This document shows, piece by piece, positions 42,748 to 51,797 of a stretch of 64,000 bases of DNA. The notes under the pieces are model-generated. The model made no database searches. It saw only the letters and a list, made by a program, of their open reading frames with translations, and had not been told where the DNA came from. Within the stretch, counting starts at the first letter, position 1. Each line of letters begins with the position of its first letter. Origin of the DNA: a virus; the IMG/VR virus record IMGVR_UViG_3300042485_000398, positions 1 through 64,000 of that record. The stretch is one strand, 5' to 3'. Both the position numbers and the translations under genes were made by a program.

Positions 42748-43204
42748 GTTCTATCACTTTGGCTTTCTCGGCTTTCAATGCCTTAAGTAAATCAGATGTG
42801 GAACCAGAAAAGATGATATTGTTTTGTGTATCAATATTCTGTTTCTTTGGTTCTTCTTCTCGCAACTTCTTTTTCTTTGCTTGCAAATCAAGAAGGTCTT
42901 TGGCTGCATCACCTGTGGTCTTAATCAACTGACCTACTACTTCATATGCACGAGGACTATCACTAGCTAGAGCGACATTCAACATACCTTCGAGTGCCTG
43001 TTGACTGGTACCAATCAAATCGTTTAGTTTTTTTCTTGCGACTAGATAGTCATCTTCGATATCATCGCCAGTGGATATAATTTGAGGTACCAGAGGTTCT
43101 TCAACCACTACTGGTAGTTTTTCTTCTTTCGAACTCAGAACTTCATCCATATGTGTGCCAAAAATGGCATCTAATTTATCGTATTGATTATTCGTAGGCT
43201 TCAT
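42740..43204 (-). CDS. 16: Terminase small subunit gp16
   Basis: 154 residues from ATG 43204 (GTGGAG 7 bases upstream); an in-frame ATG at 43219 also exists. Helical protein with a middle domain DLIGTSQQALEGMLNVAL as in T4-like gp16. It recognises DNA and stimulates gp17. Between 15 and 17, the T4 order. Confidence 0.88.
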   Translation of the reverse strand: MKPTNNQYDKLDAIFGTHMDEVLSSKEEKLPVVVEEPLVPQIISTGDDIEDDYLVARKKLNDLIGTSQQALEGMLNVALASDSPRAYEVVGQLIKTTGDAAKDLLDLQAKKKKLREEEPKKQNIDTQNNIIFSGSTSDLLKALKAEKAKVIEHE

Positions 43205-43964
43205 CAAATTGCTCCACATAATTCCAATCGTCTAGATAGGATGCATCATTAGGCGTATAGGTTACTTGATACTTAATTTTTTCCAACGTATCCACACTCG
43301 GATTAATGGCCGCATACGTATTAGCAATCGCAGTTTTAATATAACCTTGCATATCAACTGGACCGTAGAAGTTTATACCAAGATTAAAGGTTAGATTCCA
43401 CACAATAGATTGTCTTTGTGTAAACTCACCTTCGTAATTGTCTTCGTATGAGACATTCTCTAGTATAATTTGTAAATCTCTTTTGATTCCCATTTCTGGA
43501 ATATCAGTTATGGACACACAAAAATCTGGATTGAAGAACGGTAAAATCTGTTCGATGATTTGAAGACCATCATCTTGATTTTTTGTCACAATAAAAAGAG
43601 ATATCGATAAAGTATATGGTGTGCTAGTATACTGCACTCTTACTTTATCTGCATCGTCGCCCACACCCACTGCTATATTCTTGGTAAGAATATTCAATTT
43701 CTGTTGTGGATTATATTGAAGGCCTGTAATCTCGAACCCAATTCTAGGCAATGTGATTGCAACCGACGCCGGATCGTTTCCAGGTACCGCAGCAACTCTT
43801 GCCAGAAACTTATCTTTAGGTCCGTATGCAAGGGGAACGCGAATAGACTGAGCTATTTCACCCGCAGAGTTTTTACGCTCTACGGTTAGTTGATTGAATA
43901 TCGTTCCAAAAGCAATGATAGCTTTACGAATATGTTGATGATAAAAATGCTGCTTCAAAAACAT
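43188..43964 (-). CDS. 15: Tail sheath terminator gp15
   Basis: 258 residues (T4: 272). IIAFGTIFNQLTVER, AVAVPGNDPASVA-type segments and YEDNYEGEFTQRQSIVWNL match T4-like gp15. It caps the tail at the neck. One-base overlap with the gene 14 stop. Confidence 0.93.
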   Translation of the reverse strand: MFLKQHFYHQHIRKAIIAFGTIFNQLTVERKNSAGEIAQSIRVPLAYGPKDKFLARVAAVPGNDPASVAITLPRIGFEITGLQYNPQQKLNILTKNIAVGVGDDADKVRVQYTSTPYTLSISLFIVTKNQDDGLQIIEQILPFFNPDFCVSITDIPEMGIKRDLQIILENVSYEDNYEGEFTQRQSIVWNLTFNLGINFYGPVDMQGYIKTAIANTYAAINPSVDTLEKIKYQVTYTPNDASYLDDWNYVEQFDEAYE

Positions 43965-44719
43965 TATGCCGCTGTCCTTACTTGAACTTCGCCGAATGGG
44001 TTGAAGGCGGTAAAGTCTACAAAGCCGGCTGCTTGTGCTTCAAATTCGTTTGTCTGGTCTAGAGGGTCAACGTTTGCTGTGCCGCTCTCTTGTAAGATAA
44101 TCGAGTCTCCGGTATTTGATAGAACATAATCACCGGACTCCATGATAAGTTGCCACCCAAGATTGTCTTGTGTTTTACCATCGGTAATACTATCAATTTC
44201 TTCGATCCCAGTATCAATGGTCTCGGAGCTAAATTCGAATACCTGGCATGACATTCTGTAAGTGTAAATCTTTCCTAACTGGTAGAAAGGATTTAGAAAA
44301 TCTACGTAGTTGATTTGAAAGAACGTCTTTGTCTTGGGAAAGAACAGTAAATCACCTTCCGCTGGACGCTCTGGCAACTGCAAATTTTCTGCATTTCTAC
44401 CCACAGATTCTTCCCAGCGGCGTCTAGCAACAACAAACGTTGCGGTAGACCTGAACTCGAAGCCAAACTTTGTTAGTAGCTCACCTTCTCCCTCAAAACC
44501 TTCTGTATTTTCAAGATACATTTCCAATGGGTATGCTTGGGTAAAATATGATAGGGCATCTTCATATAGAATTTCGTCTTTGTTACCTATAGTTCTAGGA
44601 AGATAGTAAACATCATGTCCATAAATCTTCATGCTTTCGATAACCAGGTCCTCCAACAAACGCTGTTCGTTTGTGGTTCCCGACGTATTTCCTGATTGAA
44701 AGTAGAAGTTGGTAGGCAC
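43964..44719 (-). CDS. 14: Neck protein gp14
   Basis: 251 residues (T4: 256), GTG start (no upstream ATG in frame and no clear ribosome site). MPTNFYFQSG and LVIESMKIYGHDVYYLPR are conserved gp14 features. With gp13 it seals the head-tail connector. Confidence 0.92.
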   Translation of the reverse strand: MPTNFYFQSGNTSGTTNEQRLLEDLVIESMKIYGHDVYYLPRTIGNKDEILYEDALSYFTQAYPLEMYLENTEGFEGEGELLTKFGFEFRSTATFVVARRRWEESVGRNAENLQLPERPAEGDLLFFPKTKTFFQINYVDFLNPFYQLGKIYTYRMSCQVFEFSSETIDTGIEEIDSITDGKTQDNLGWQLIMESGDYVLSNTGDSIILQESGTANVDPLDQTNEFEAQAAGFVDFTAFNPFGEVQVRTAA

Positions 44720-44725
44720 GATAAA

Positions 44726-45376
44726 TTATACCGATGTTATCGTAAAGACTGCACTTGCAACTGCAGGTCTCACATAAGGTGTAGTTTGTGCGGCGGTGTA
44801 TTCGAGACTAATTCTTTCATGATCGCTTAGAGCAAAGCGCAATTCAATATAATCGTCGGCCTCAATATCGTCAATAATCCATTGTTTAGCAAGTAGTTGA
44901 TATACTGGGTTTACCAACCCACCACCTCTGATTTGAATCTTAACGGCAGTTTCAGCAATGTCATCGCCATTCTTTGCTAACCAAAGAAAAACATCACGCT
45001 CGGCATTACCAGTGCTTTTTACTTGCATTTCTAAAAATACTTTATAAGTACCATCGTTGGAAAGCACAACTCTAGATGGTTGGGCAGATGTGACAGTTAC
45101 ATCATCAGTTAAATGTGCAGTAGTATCTGTATACCAGTCAAATGCATACACAGTATTAGAAGCATTGGCTGTTATGTTTGCTTTCTTGTGAAAACATCCT
45201 TGAGAGCGATCGGTATTGGATGGAGTTAAAATTGAAATGCCGCCTGGAGATACACCATCTGATCTGCGAAGTTCCCCTGTAGTATCATCATAAAATATCT
45301 CTCCCCTGCGACCAATATAATTGGTGGCAACAGTACCACCCATGTTTGCCGTGAAAATTTTTCTAGTTGTTGCCAT
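44726..45376 (-). CDS. Neck-region structural protein with fibre-type N-terminus
   Basis: 216 residues. Begins with GRRGEIFYDDTTGELRRSDG, a motif common at the N-termini of phage fibre or receptor-linked proteins, followed by a beta-rich C-terminal domain. It sits between gene 13 and gene 14, where T4 has none. Role unknown; it could be a neck or fibre appendage. Confidence 0.65.
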   Translation of the reverse strand: MATTRKIFTANMGGTVATNYIGRRGEIFYDDTTGELRRSDGVSPGGISILTPSNTDRSQGCFHKKANITANASNTVYAFDWYTDTTAHLTDDVTVTSAQPSRVVLSNDGTYKVFLEMQVKSTGNAERDVFLWLAKNGDDIAETAVKIQIRGGGLVNPVYQLLAKQWIIDDIEADDYIELRFALSDHERISLEYTAAQTTPYVRPAVASAVFTITSV

Positions 45377-45379
45377 TTT

Positions 45380-46348
45380 TTATCCTACCATAAAATCGAC
45401 GGGAAGTTCCGAACTTAGCTGCATGTCTTGTTGTATCATCCGAAGTTCTTCAACTGCTTCATCATAGACTTGCTGACCGTTCATGACGATGCCACCTGGT
45501 AATTGCATACCACCAAATTTTTTCATATTGATTCCCCACTGCTTTTTAATTAAAGCGGTAGCATATTCTTTCAGGAATCTATCATCATACACCTGAGTGT
45601 ATGTATTTGGATCGACAATGCGGTAGCATTCAACAATAATGAAATCGCCTGGTTGGAATACATCTCTCCAATTACAATGAATTTCTAGCTTATCTGTCTT
45701 ACGATTATATGCAAATGATCTATCACCAACTAGTAGCATATCAAGCATTGACAAATATTGTTGCATTTGGGTGTAGTAAATCATGTCTGCCGACAGAAGA
45801 TTATACATGTCATTCATGCGGAATTGATACATAACATCAAACATATTGTTTGCGTTATTCATACCAGAGCTTGGACCGTTTACTGGCAATACTCTGATAA
45901 CGCCAATAACGGCATCAGGAATAGATACATATCCATTCTCAATATCACCAGGAGTATAAAAAGTTGTGGAAGCTAGTGTTCTACTAAAGCCAGAGGTTTC
46001 GCCCGTGACTGTTTCACTTGCAACAAATGTGCCCGATACATCACTAACAGTTAAAGTTGTGCCGTTGATAGAAACAACGTTGCAGCTTGCGCCAGATGTT
46101 GCGCCGACCAACAACTCACCGACTGTGAATGATGGGGCCGACAGTCCAGTAAATTTAAGTGTTGCACCCGTAACCTGGTGTTGAAGATAAACTCTCTCAA
46201 CGCCATCAAAATGAAACTCTTGGAAATACTGCAATGCGTCATCGATACGATCTTCTATTTGATCGTCATCGACGTTAATTTCGATCACCGGAAAACCGAG
46301 TCTACGGAGACAGTAATCTATTAACCCTTGTCTTGATGAAATTGCCAT
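45380..46348 (-). CDS. 13: Neck protein gp13 with extra domain
   Basis: 322 residues (T4: 309). Conserved N-terminus LIDYCLRRLGFPVIEINVDDDQ and NGYVSIPDAVIGVIRVLP. About residues 62-132 form an inserted Gly/Thr-rich beta domain with repeated FTVGELLVGATSG-type sequence that is not typical of gp13. A late box is 20 bases upstream. Confidence 0.92.
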   Translation of the reverse strand: MAISSRQGLIDYCLRRLGFPVIEINVDDDQIEDRIDDALQYFQEFHFDGVERVYLQHQVTGATLKFTGLSAPSFTVGELLVGATSGASCNVVSINGTTLTVSDVSGTFVASETVTGETSGFSRTLASTTFYTPGDIENGYVSIPDAVIGVIRVLPVNGPSSGMNNANNMFDVMYQFRMNDMYNLLSADMIYYTQMQQYLSMLDMLLVGDRSFAYNRKTDKLEIHCNWRDVFQPGDFIIVECYRIVDPNTYTQVYDDRFLKEYATALIKKQWGINMKKFGGMQLPGGIVMNGQQVYDEAVEELRMIQQDMQLSSELPVDFMVG

Positions 46349-46367
46349 ACGGTGTCCTCTTTAGGAC

Positions 46368-46375
46368 TATTTATA
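46368..46375 (-). promoter_or_regulatory. T4-type late promoter for gene 13
   Basis: Perfect TATAAATA on the minus strand 20 bases before the gene 13 start, overlapping the end of the preceding small fibre gene. Confidence 0.65.
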
Positions 46376-46613
46376 ATGAACCCATATCGTAAACTGGAGG
46401 ACTTGTGCCAGTAATATCCCCCAGATCGATGGTTTCTGGAATAGTGAAAAAGTCCGGATTATACCCACCAACTTCGATAATACTACCGTCCGTCTTCTTT
46501 GAATACAATACGCCATCGGCTAAATTTACAGCAAGTTCACCGACTGAAATATCATTAGCACCTGGTATGGCGCCAGTGGTTTCACTTCTTTTAAGTTGGA
46601 CAACGGTCGACAT
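46371..46613 (-). CDS. Small fibre-module protein, type II
   Basis: 80 residues beginning [17 protein letters not shown], then ISVGELAVNLADGVLYSKKTDG. This is an N-terminal fibre module alone; the protein ends PPVYDMGSL. Closely related to the protein at 48825-49175. Start overlaps the upstream stop (TAATG). Likely a virion fibre component. Confidence 0.7.
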   Translation of the reverse strand: MSTVVQLKRSETTGAIPGANDISVGELAVNLADGVLYSKKTDGSIIEVGGYNPDFFTIPETIDLGDITGTSPPVYDMGSL

Positions 46614-48595
46614 TAGTTTAATAGTGTCCCTGCGGCGTCATAGATATTGATACGGAAATATGCGCTTGAGTTTCCATCAAGAAGATCAGCATCAAGTCCT
46701 GAACCTGCACCATCTACTGTTTTAATTGCATCAAGCATATTCGTTGCGGTGAATGAACCACCTAGAGCTACAGATGTGCCCGCAAGAGTGATTGCACTAT
46801 TAGTCAGCGATGAGTTAGCAATATTTGAAAGAGTATTTGATGCGCCACTGATTGTTTTATTTGTTAAGGTATTGGTAGAAGATATAGTTGGAACAACCAC
46901 ACCCTCAACAGCAAGAACACCCGCAGATGAACGTGTTAAAGTAGTATCAGTAGCGTGTCCTAATTCAATACTACCAACACCTAATGCAGTGGAAGTGGAA
47001 GCAGTAATACCGCTAACTGGTAGACCAGTAGCATTTGTTAATGTACCAGAAGATGGAGTGCCAAGCGCACCACCCGAATAGAGAACTGTACCACCAGCAC
47101 CGAAAGCAACTGATGAAGAATCCGTACCAGTAAATGTTAACGTGTTTGACGCTGTTAATGTTTTACCATCAGCGATTGTTAACGTGGAACTAGTTGCTGG
47201 TGCAGTAATCGCAACCTTGTTGACAGATGTAGCAGTCGCCACGCCAAGAGTCGGTGTAACAAGTGTTGGACTTGTGGCAAAAACAGCAGCACCACTACCC
47301 GTTTCATCAGTTAAGGCTGCTAGTAGTTGAGCAGAAGTGAATGATCCTAGTACCGCTGCGTTGCCTACCGATGTGATATGCCCCGTTAAGTTTGCGTTAG
47401 TTGTTACATTACCCGCAGTTAATCCAGATGCTGTGCCCGTTACATTGGTCATTACACCAGAAGCAGGAGTGCCTAATGCTGGTGTCGTTAGTGTTGGACT
47501 TGTTAGAGTCTTGTTAGTTAGAGTCTGGGTTGATGTGGTACCAACAACTGGAATGTAGTTAGTTCCGTCTACTGTAAATTCCCAAACATCGGAAGTTTCA
47601 TTCCATTGAAGAGCAACGTTAGTGGAAGTACCACGTTCGACTTCAATACCAGCATTTTGTGATGGAGTTCCCGCTTCATTACTATTTAAAGTAATGATGT
47701 TATCAGCAAGATTGATTGTTTCGGTGTTTACTGTGGTCGTAGTTCCGGAAACAGTTAGATTACCACTAACAGTTAAATCATTGAATGTAACGTTAGATCC
47801 AGTTCCAACTGCCTGGCCAATAGCAACTGCACCGTCAGTGATAGTAACACCAGTTCCAGCGCTGAAGTGAGCGCGAACATCTGACGCACTTGGACCAGTA
47901 TATGTGATCACACCAGTTGTGCTGTTATATGCTAGTGATCCATCACCACCACTATCTGTTACAGATACAGCACCACGCGCAAGAGCATCTGTATACTGTG
48001 TGATTGTTGTTGCGATAGCACCATCAGTGATAGTAACACCGGTTCCGGCGCTAAAGTGGGCGCGAACATCGGTAGCAGATGGCCCCGTATAAGTTATTAC
48101 ACCCGTAGTGGAATTGTATGCTAATGAACCATCACCACCACTATCTGTTACCGATACAGAACCTCTTGCAAGAGTATCGGTGTATTGTGTGATTGTGCTT
48201 GAAATTGCACCCGAGGTAATAGAAATACCAGTGCTTGCACTAAAGTGGGCGCGAACATCTGTTGCGCTTGGACCAGTGTAAGTAATTGCACCCGTTGTGC
48301 TATTATATGCAAGTGAACCATCACCACCGGAATCTGTTACCGATACTGCCGCTCTTGCTCTAGTATCAGTGAAATACAGATTTGTAGCACCTTCTGTAAT
48401 CTCGTCGCTGTTATCTTTAGTCTGAATTGCTGAAGTAACAAATGCTTCTGTTGCCAGAGGTTTACCACCTGCGGTAGTACCATCATGAACAACTACTGTA
48501 TCTTTTGTTGTGTCGACCGTGACTTCACCAACAGCACCTGTGAAGGTATTATGCTGGGTAGTAGTCCCTCTTCTAAGTTGTAAAATCGTTGCCAT
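46613..48595 (-). CDS. Long tail-fibre-type protein with triplicated repeat
   Basis: 660 residues. N-terminal [18 protein letters not shown] module, then three near-identical 63-residue repeats (residues 76-258), then [13 protein letters not shown] and repeated [22 protein letters not shown] style fibre shaft segments. The C-terminus ends [10 protein letters not shown]. Likely trimeric fibre shaft; receptor tip not obvious. Confidence 0.75.
   Translation of the reverse strand: MATILQLRRGTTTQHNTFTGAVGEVTVDTTKDTVVVHDGTTAGGKPLATEAFVTSAIQTKDNSDEITEGATNLYFTDTRARAAVSVTDSGGDGSLAYNSTTGAITYTGPSATDVRAHFSASTGISITSGAISSTITQYTDTLARGSVSVTDSGGDGSLAYNSTTGVITYTGPSATDVRAHFSAGTGVTITDGAIATTITQYTDALARGAVSVTDSGGDGSLAYNSTTGVITYTGPSASDVRAHFSAGTGVTITDGAVAIGQAVGTGSNVTFNDLTVSGNLTVSGTTTTVNTETINLADNIITLNSNEAGTPSQNAGIEVERGTSTNVALQWNETSDVWEFTVDGTNYIPVVGTTSTQTLTNKTLTSPTLTTPALGTPASGVMTNVTGTASGLTAGNVTTNANLTGHITSVGNAAVLGSFTSAQLLAALTDETGSGAAVFATSPTLVTPTLGVATATSVNKVAITAPATSSTLTIADGKTLTASNTLTFTGTDSSSVAFGAGGTVLYSGGALGTPSSGTLTNATGLPVSGITASTSTALGVGSIELGHATDTTLTRSSAGVLAVEGVVVPTISSTNTLTNKTISGASNTLSNIANSSLTNSAITLAGTSVALGGSFTATNMLDAIKTVDGAGSGLDADLLDGNSSAYFRINIYDAAGTLLN
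47822..48370 (-). repeat. Three tandem 189-bp coding repeats
   Basis: Units start at codons 76, 139 and 202 of the fibre; each carries [19 protein letters not shown] and ends near ITQYTD, the third unit being incomplete. Confidence 0.85.
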
Positions 48596-48618
48596 TTGTA
48601 TCTCCTAGTCCACCCTTT

Positions 48619-48825
48619 TTAGGTAGTATATGTTCCACCATCAAGAATGGCACCGTCTTTTATGTTTGCTAGAGTAGTTTTTAACAACTCATGTCCACCA
48701 GCAGTTGATCCGTCATGCACTCTTATAGAATTGTTTGTAGTGTCTACGGTGATTTCTGCTTCTGCACCAGTAAAGGTATTGTGTTGAGTTGAAGTACCTC
48801 TTCTCAGTTTAACTCGTGCAGCCAT
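48619..48825 (-). CDS. Small fibre-module protein, type I
   Basis: 68 residues. Its first 45 ([29 protein letters not shown]) match the N-terminus of the long fibre at 46613-48595, and it ends AILDGGTYTT. It looks like a stand-alone anchoring module. One-base overlap with the upstream gene. Confidence 0.7.
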   Translation of the reverse strand: MAARVKLRRGTSTQHNTFTGAEAEITVDTTNNSIRVHDGSTAGGHELLKTTLANIKDGAILDGGTYTT

Positions 48826-49175
48826 CAGATACTCCCGTAATCAATTGAGTTATACGCAAAAACATTATCGGTAATTAACCCGTAATCTAAATCTGCGTTT
48901 TGATTTAGGCGAACGACCGCGACACCTGGAGTGGTTGTGGTATCAACAGCGAAATCGCCGAAAACGGTGTCCGCGAATGAAATTGTTGCCACTCCCGTGT
49001 TCGCTCCACCATCATTAACTTCAACTCCACCGAGAGTAACAACAGTACCATCAGTTTTTTTCGAGAAAATTTTCTTGTCTGTTAAATTTACCGCAAGTTC
49101 GCCTATTGCCAGATCGGCACCAGTTGGGGCCGCGCCCCCGGTTTCATTTCTTTTGATTTGAACTACTGTTGCCAT
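48825..49175 (-). CDS. Small fibre-module protein, type II
   Basis: 116 residues. VVQIKRNETGGAAP and IGELAVNLTDKKIFSKKTDG match the gene at 46371-46613. A beta-rich extension ends NSIDYGSI. Likely virion fibre or adapter component. Confidence 0.7.
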   Translation of the reverse strand: MATVVQIKRNETGGAAPTGADLAIGELAVNLTDKKIFSKKTDGTVVTLGGVEVNDGGANTGVATISFADTVFGDFAVDTTTTPGVAVVRLNQNADLDYGLITDNVFAYNSIDYGSI

Positions 49176-49184
49176 TCATCAATC

Positions 49185-49421
49185 CTATCCGTCTTTTGTA
49201 AAGTTCGATTCTTCCCAGTCGGACTTAGCGGCTTTCTTTACAGGTGTAGCAGTTGCAAGATTTAATGCCTCTTCTAATTCCTGTACCTTGGCTGTCAATT
49301 CAGCCATCGTCTCGTTTGCTAAATTTAACTGGGTCTTTACCATGATATTATCAAGAGTAATTGTTTTAAGTTGTTCGGCCAGATTATTAATATACGAATT
49401 GATAAACTTAGTTTGATCCAT
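49185..49421 (-). CDS. Coiled-coil small structural protein
   Basis: 78 residues from ATG 49421 (GGAGATACATA upstream); longer in-frame start at 49469 crosses the hairpin and is unlikely. Middle heptads (LANETMAELTAKVQELEEAL) form a coiled coil. Possible fibre assembly or trimerisation helper. No catalytic motif. Confidence 0.6.
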   Translation of the reverse strand: MDQTKFINSYINNLAEQLKTITLDNIMVKTQLNLANETMAELTAKVQELEEALNLATATPVKKAAKSDWEESNFTKDG

Positions 49422-49439
49422 TATGTATCTCCACAGAGT

Positions 49440-49462
49440 TGGGGTGGGACAATCCCACCCCA
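49440..49462 (-). other. 10-bp perfect hairpin in leader of 49185 gene
   Basis: TGGGGTGGGA pairs exactly with TCCCACCCCA around a 3-base loop. There is no T-run after it, so it is not a standard intrinsic terminator. It may stabilise or process mRNA. Confidence 0.6.
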
Positions 49463-49476
49463 TTCTCATCTATTTA

Positions 49477-51168
49477 TTAGTATGTTCCACCGTCGATATT
49501 ACCGAACGAAGGAGCAGCACCTGAACCACCGGATAGAAGAACTTGGCCTGCAGTTCCAGCAGCCGTAACACCGAGTGCAGAAGTGCCGTTACCGAACATA
49601 ACGCCGTTAGCAGTAAACGTTGCCGCACCAGTACCACCGTTTGGAACAGTGATTGCCGAAGCAAGCGAAGCAATAGTTCCGCCTTCGAGGTTAGCAACAA
49701 GAGTAGCAATGGTATAACCAGTTGCCGCTGTGTTAACAGTTGTTGTTGGAGCAGCTTGTGAGTCCTTGAAGAGTCTCCACTTACCGTCTGAAGCATCACG
49801 GAAGATACCTGAGTAAAGGTCTAGCGAACCGCTGGTATCATACATACCGAACAGACCGATGTCAACTGCGTCGGTTGCATTGTTGTCGTTACCAACGAAT
49901 ACGAGAGGATCGGTAACAGTTAGAGTTGTCGAGTTAACAGTAGTTGTTGTTCCCGAAACTGTTAGGTTTCCTGCAACAGTAACGTTAGCACCCGAAAGTG
50001 TAAGAGCAGTAGTTCCGTCAGATGCCTTAATGTCATTTCCGCCGATCTTAAGATCGCCAGCAACAGTAACGTCAGCGCCGTCAAGTGTCAGAGCAGTAGC
50101 AGTAGATGACTTAATGTCATTACCAGTTACAGTAAGATCGCCAGCAATAGCAACGTTTGCAGCATCAAGCGTAATAGCAGTAGCAGAAGATGACTTAATG
50201 TCATTTCCAGTAACTGTCAGGTCGCCAGCAACGGCAACATCTGCACCCGAAAGAGTGATAGAAGTTGTTCCGCCAGATGCCTTGATGTCGTTACCACCAA
50301 CTGTTAGGTCACCAACAAGAACAACGTTGTCTGTAAGAGCAACAGTTACGCCAGCATCTTCAGAACCTGAACCTGTGATAGCAACTTGGTTTGCAGTTCC
50401 AGAAACAGTAGCAACATAGTTACCAGTTGTGTCAGTTCCAAGAGCAACCGAGTTAGCAGCAATCGAGGCAACACCGGATTCACTGATTGTAATATCGCCA
50501 GAAACGGCAGCATAGATGTAATCGCCAATATCTTCAGCAGTAATCTTCTTGTTTGCAGTTGCCGAAGCATCATAAACAAGGAACTCGTCCGCATCAGCAA
50601 GTGATGTCAGAGCAGTAGCACCAGTAATATCAGCAACGATACCAACTGTATTGTCTGTAATGGTTGTCTTGATACCAGCAGTACCAGCAAAAGTCAGCGT
50701 TCCGCCTGTCGCGAACGAATCAGTATTAGGAACTCCTTGGTTGTCGCTGATTGTGAATGATGACGAAGCAGGAGAAGCGAATGCGAGTTGACCTGAACCG
50801 TTTGTGGTAAGGATCTGACCATCTGTACCGTCTGCGGTTGGAAGGATCAGAGTAAGGTCAGCGGCAAGTGTATCAGCCGCCTTCAGAGTTACTTTGTTGG
50901 AACCATTATTTGTTCCTTCAGCAAAGGTTGCTTTGCCACCAACTGTTGCAGTTGCATCCACAAGACGGGCATCAACCTTGTCTGTGAAATACTTACCACC
51001 AACAGCATGAATTGCGGCAGTTCCGCCTTGCACTGACTCGATGTATAGTTTCGCACCTACGCCGCTATTGCTGGCGTCCTGTGCATAGGCCATTTCGCCT
51101 TCTAGGAGATCAGTGGTTGCAGGAGCAGTTACGCCTGAACTTCTTTTAATTTGAATAATTGTTGACAT
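49477..51168 (-). CDS. Tail-fibre-type protein ending in DGGTY
   Basis: 563 residues. N-terminal IIQIKRSSGVTAPATTDLLEGEMAYA module, then four roughly 30-residue repeats (GDLTVTGNDIKSS type) and [13 protein letters not shown]. The end is AAGTAGQVLLSGGSG..NIDGGTY. Probably a virion fibre. A late-like AATAAATA lies at its end for the next gene. Confidence 0.75.
   Translation of the reverse strand: MSTIIQIKRSSGVTAPATTDLLEGEMAYAQDASNSGVGAKLYIESVQGGTAAIHAVGGKYFTDKVDARLVDATATVGGKATFAEGTNNGSNKVTLKAADTLAADLTLILPTADGTDGQILTTNGSGQLAFASPASSSFTISDNQGVPNTDSFATGGTLTFAGTAGIKTTITDNTVGIVADITGATALTSLADADEFLVYDASATANKKITAEDIGDYIYAAVSGDITISESGVASIAANSVALGTDTTGNYVATVSGTANQVAITGSGSEDAGVTVALTDNVVLVGDLTVGGNDIKASGGTTSITLSGADVAVAGDLTVTGNDIKSSSATAITLDAANVAIAGDLTVTGNDIKSSTATALTLDGADVTVAGDLKIGGNDIKASDGTTALTLSGANVTVAGNLTVSGTTTTVNSTTLTVTDPLVFVGNDNNATDAVDIGLFGMYDTSGSLDLYSGIFRDASDGKWRLFKDSQAAPTTTVNTAATGYTIATLVANLEGGTIASLASAITVPNGGTGAATFTANGVMFGNGTSALGVTAAGTAGQVLLSGGSGAAPSFGNIDGGTY
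49965..50310 (-). repeat. Tandem fibre repeats (GDLTVTGNDIK)
   Basis: About four coding repeats of roughly 78-90 bases within the fibre gene, each encoding a GDL..GNDIK..S..A/TLxGA unit. Confidence 0.75.
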
Positions 51169-51203
51169 TTTAGACTATTCCTTTTTGGTTATTGTCTTTA
51201 TTA

Positions 51204-51419
51204 TTAATACGTTCCGCCATCAATTGACGAAGGTGCAACGGTGGTGGAAGGATCTACTGCTTCCCATTTTAGTGTCTCTGAGTTATAAATCAATGTATAT
51301 CCATCCTGTAATCCTGCTGCGTCAACATTCGCCAAAGTCTCCACCTTTTGTGAACCGCGGCCGCTAACTATACTCGTATTTATAGTTTTAGAATTTGGAA
51401 CGGTTACTTTTATAGCCAT
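51204..51419 (-). CDS. Small structural protein ending in DGGTY
   Basis: 71 residues; ends SSIDGGTY. Middle reads DGYTLIYNSETLKWEAV, a fibre-linker pattern. Start overlaps the upstream stop (TAATG). Likely a short virion adapter. Confidence 0.6.
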   Translation of the reverse strand: MAIKVTVPNSKTINTSIVSGRGSQKVETLANVDAAGLQDGYTLIYNSETLKWEAVDPSTTVAPSSIDGGTY

Positions 51420-51748
51420 TATTTTGTTACCTCTGGATTAACTACTACAATTCCTTCGAGAACTCTGATAGTTTCTTCATCACTCACCACTTCAATATCG
51501 TAAACATATCTTCCTGCTTTAATTTCGGAAGTTTCTTCTGCCGTCAAAGATATAGTTACTTCTCCATCTAAGGGAGAAGTAATAGCGGCGGTAAAATCTA
51601 TTGCGGTGTTTGTATAAAAAGACTTGCGCATCTGAGATGCGGCAGTATAATCAGAGAGATCCTTCGCATCTCCGTATTGATCACTGACTTCTATAGCAAA
51701 ACTAAAGGTCGTTCCTTGATCAATATAAATATTTTGAACCTGCGCCAT
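51419..51748 (-). CDS. Beta-sandwich-like virion protein
   Basis: 109 residues beginning MAQVQNIYIDQGTTFSFAIE with repeated beta-strand pattern (GEVTISLTAEETSEIKAGRYVYDIEV), similar in style to small BppU/Ig-like baseplate or fibre adapters. Its late box (51776-51783) faces a plus-strand late box. Confidence 0.6.
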   Translation of the reverse strand: MAQVQNIYIDQGTTFSFAIEVSDQYGDAKDLSDYTAASQMRKSFYTNTAIDFTAAITSPLDGEVTISLTAEETSEIKAGRYVYDIEVVSDEETIRVLEGIVVVNPEVTK

Positions 51749-51757
51749 AAGAACCCT

Positions 51758-51765
51758 TATAAATG
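51758..51765 (+). promoter_or_regulatory. Plus-strand late-like box for glycosyltransferase island
   Basis: TATAAATG (one mismatch) 33 bases before the ATG at 51798, with AGGTGA just ahead of the start. Confidence 0.5.
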
Positions 51766-51775
51766 TATTTGAACT

Positions 51776-51783
51776 TATTTATA
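51776..51783 (-). promoter_or_regulatory. Minus-strand late box for 51419 gene
   Basis: Perfect TATAAATA on the minus strand 28 bases before the start at 51748, face to face with the plus-strand box 10 bases away. Confidence 0.65.
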
Positions 51784-51797
51784 ATTTTAGGTGAACT

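Noticed and set aside
46647-50419. Long plus-strand ORFs antisense to the fibre genes
   Set aside because: They follow from the repetitive, Thr/Ser/Gly-rich codons of the real minus-strand fibres and lack ribosome sites and their own motifs.
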